Positions 62,600 through 64,000 of a stretch of 64,000 nucleotides of DNA are shown piece by piece (within the stretch, counting starts at the first letter, position 1; every line of letters begins with the position of its first letter). The position numbers and the translations under genes are program-made. Location: assembly GCF_025630775.1 (NCBI RefSeq), contig NZ_JAOSZE010000001.1, positions 248,001 to 312,000 on the forward strand, in the 5' to 3' direction. The notes under the pieces were generated by a model. The model made no database searches. It saw only the letters and a program-made list of their open reading frames with translations, and had not been told where the DNA came from. The stretch is from Actinoplanes sp. KI2. GTDB lineage: Bacteria > Actinomycetota > Actinomycetes > Mycobacteriales > Micromonosporaceae.

Positions 62600-63159
62600 G
62601 GCCGTCGCGTCCCCTCGTCGCCGCCATGCTCGCGCTGGTCGCGGCGGCGGCAGCCGGGTGCACCGCCGAGGCCAGGTCCACCGACACCCCGTCCCCGTTC
62701 GCCGACTGCCAGGGGCTGACCGGCCCTTCCGCGCCGCCCGCGCCCACCCTGCCCGACCTGGAACTGCCCTGCTTCACCGGCAAGGAGCAGGTCGCGCTGC
62801 GGTCGATGCCCGGCCCGATGATCATCAACCTCTGGGCGTCCTGGTGCGATCCCTGCCGCCGCGAGCTGCCGCTGATCCAAAAGGTGGCGACCCAGACGGC
62901 CGGCCGGGTCACCGTGGTCGGTGTCGACACCGGAGACAGCCGCGAGGCGGGCGCGTCGTTCGCGGCCGACAAGGGCGTCCACCTCCCGACCCTGTTCGAC
63001 CCGGACAAAAAGCTGGCCAACGCGATCGCCGGGACGAACCTGCCGATCACCATCTTCGTCGACGCGTCCGGCAAGTCGTATGTGAACCGGCTGCCGCTCG
63101 ACGCGGCCAAGCTGTCCACCTTGGTCAAGCAGTGGACCGGCATGACGGTGACGCCGTGA
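62596..63159 (+). CDS. TlpA-like thioredoxin-fold lipoprotein
   Basis: 187 residues from GTG 62596, overlapping the nth stop by 4 bp. A signal peptide with lipobox AAAGC anchors it outside the membrane. The redox motif [11 protein letters not shown] identifies a TlpA/ResA-like thioredoxin fold, with a cis-Pro at NLPITIF. Likely a reductant of exported disulfides or cytochrome c maturation. It corresponds to the mycobacterial gene next to nth. Confidence 0.93.
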   Translation: MRPSRPLVAAMLALVAAAAAGCTAEARSTDTPSPFADCQGLTGPSAPPAPTLPDLELPCFTGKEQVALRSMPGPMIINLWASWCDPCRRELPLIQKVATQTAGRVTVVGVDTGDSREAGASFAADKGVHLPTLFDPDKKLANAIAGTNLPITIFVDASGKSYVNRLPLDAAKLSTLVKQWTGMTVTP

Positions 63160-63866
63160 GCCAGGGGCGGGTGCTGTCGCGCCCCGACGGTCTCCCGTCC
63201 TGGTTCGATCCGCTGCTGAGCCGGGTGGATTCGTGCCGTACCGAGGACTTCACGCCGCTGCGCCCGCCGGCCGGCGGTGGCCGGCCCAGCGCCGTGCTGG
63301 TGCTGCTCGGCGAGCAGACGCCGGGCGAGCCCGACCTGCTGATCCTGCAGCGGGCCGCGACGATGCGTAACCACGCCGGTCAGCCGGCCTTCCCCGGCGG
63401 CGGCACCGACCCGGAGGACGCGGACGCGGTCGACACCGCGCTGCGCGAGGCGCGGGAGGAGGTCGGCCTCGACCCGGCCAGCACCGACGTGCTGGCCCTG
63501 CTGCCCGACCTCTACATCCCGGTCAGTTCGTTCGTGGTGACCCCGGTGCTGGCCTGGTGGAGGCGGCCGCACTCGGTCAGCCCGCGGCAGCCGGCCGAGG
63601 TGGCGCACGTGGCGCGCCTGCCGATCGGTGAACTTGTCGACCCCGAGAACCGTATCCGGGTGCGGCATCCCAGCGGTTGGATCGGGCCCGCGTTCCAGGT
63701 CCGGGGATTGCTGGTCTGGGGCTTCACGGCGGGGGTGATCTCGGTATTGCTCGACATGGGTGGCTGGTCGCGGCCGTGGCAGCCGGGACGCATAGTGGAG
63801 TTGCCGGAGGCGTCCGCCCCGGTTCCGGCGGCACGCGGCGGCGCGCCGGACGAGGTTCTGCCATGA
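63156..63866 (+). CDS. Nudix hydrolase (CoA pyrophosphatase-like)
   Basis: 236 residues from GTG 63156, overlapping the previous stop by 4 bp. The Nudix box region is FPGGGTDPEDADAVDTALRE-AREEVGLD, preceded by HAGQPAFPGG, a pattern of the NudL/CoA pyrophosphatase group. The first Glu of the strict Nudix consensus is not obvious. It probably hydrolyses a CoA or nucleotide derivative. It is coupled to the nth-TlpA unit. Confidence 0.9.
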   Translation: MSQGRVLSRPDGLPSWFDPLLSRVDSCRTEDFTPLRPPAGGGRPSAVLVLLGEQTPGEPDLLILQRAATMRNHAGQPAFPGGGTDPEDADAVDTALREAREEVGLDPASTDVLALLPDLYIPVSSFVVTPVLAWWRRPHSVSPRQPAEVAHVARLPIGELVDPENRIRVRHPSGWIGPAFQVRGLLVWGFTAGVISVLLDMGGWSRPWQPGRIVELPEASAPVPAARGGAPDEVLP

Positions 63867-63888
63867 TCGTGCCCTGGCCCGCCCCCTC

Positions 63889-63894
63889 TACGCT
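63889..63894 (+). promoter_or_regulatory. -10-like TACGCT for leaderless marP
   Basis: TACGCT ends 6 nt before GTG 63901; no ribosome binding site. Confidence 0.5.
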
Positions 63895-63900
63895 GAGTGA

Positions 63901-64000
63901 GTGTCCGTGGTCGATGGCATCCTGATCCTGCTCATGCTGGTCTTCGCAATCAGCGGGTACCGCCAGGGCTTCGTCATTGGGGCGCTGTCCTTCGGCGGGT
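63901..64000 (+). CDS. marP: MarP-like membrane serine protease (5' part only)
   Basis: Only 33 residues are inside the window. The start (GTG 63901) gives VVDGILILLMLVFAISGYR and QGFVIGALSFGG, the beginning of the CvpA-like membrane domain of actinobacterial MarP-type serine proteases. Position after nth, TlpA-like and Nudix genes matches the mycobacterial marP locus. The protease domain lies beyond the end, so the call rests on this segment and on gene order. Confidence 0.75.
   Translation, partial: MSVVDGILILLMLVFAISGYRQGFVIGALSFGG

Overview
The window is high-GC actinobacterial chromosome. Gene families and gene order point to Micromonosporaceae, most likely Actinoplanes or a close relative; this is inferred from content and order, not from a database search. 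Supporting signs are a roadblock/DUF742/GTPase conservon, a WhiB-like regulator beside two ArsA-like ATPases and a PBP, tadA with its associated protein, a small SRP RNA beside dnaX, very frequent ATGA/GTGA gene overlaps, and many leaderless starts (TANNNT about 6-8 nt before ATG/GTG). From about 12 kb onward the core order resembles, from memory, the Mycobacterium tuberculosis Rv3671c-Rv3754 region (tyrA, tadA, dnaX, ybaB, recR, leuA, ask, asd, ponA2, whiB4, ArsA-like pair, RidA, MBL, crp, nth, TlpA-like, Nudix, marP). This is a housekeeping region with accessory insertions.

Layout. 1-5.1 kb: a leftward signalling conservon (two-TM sensor-like protein, NIT histidine kinase, roadblock, DUF742, GTPase running off the edge). 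5.5-13.6 kb: metabolism and housekeeping (DUF885 peptidase-like protein, HhH-PHP protein, mtnA, DinB-like, tyrA, tadA pair, deoD). 13.7-17.5 kb: a tRNA-Ser followed by a two-component system and a response regulator that has lost every catalytic residue. A tRNA-Ser 3'-end-like fragment lies at the far side, as if this were an old tRNA-targeted island. 17.5-23.4 kb: a small ORF, a STAS protein, tRNA-Ser, SRP RNA, and dnaX with a 48-bp internal repeat array, then ybaB and recR. 23.4-29.9 kb: a complete oligopeptide/dipeptide-type ABC operon in the unusual order permease, binding protein, permease, ATPase, ATPase. 29.9-36.8 kb: an HNH nuclease lipoprotein, leuA with a leucine leader peptide and hairpin, a lipoprotein, lysC (with an internal beta-subunit start)-asd, and pyrE. 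36.9-42.3 kb: a FIST sensor plus GGDEF-EAL pair, small secreted proteins, and tRNA-Pro. 42.4-50.6 kb: metallophosphoesterase, YqeY, PBP, wblA, two ArsA-like ATPases, a DUF4177-like small protein and RidA.

50.6-59.5 kb is the accessory block of most interest. It holds an MBL hydrolase, a 1216-residue class III adenylyl cyclase-ATPase-helical repeat protein, a soluble Ser/Thr kinase, and a translationally coupled acyl-CoA carboxylase-like pair. Both subunits of that pair lack key catalytic residues although both reading frames are intact and the biotinylation site is preserved. It is followed by crp, capA, nth, a TlpA-like lipoprotein, a Nudix hydrolase and the start of marP. A cAMP synthase, a kinase and the cAMP receptor protein therefore sit within 9 kb, with the pseudo-carboxylase pair between them.

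The strongest candidates for something undescribed are the pseudo-carboxylase pair (56.1-59.5 kb), the fully degenerate receiver/HD-GYP-like protein (15.9-17.0 kb), the putative leuA attenuator, and several unusual repeats (dnaX array, the 13-bp array after dnaX, and a 55-bp duplication joining the kinase and carboxylase 3' ends). No CRISPR array, insertion sequence, integrase or replication origin was seen.
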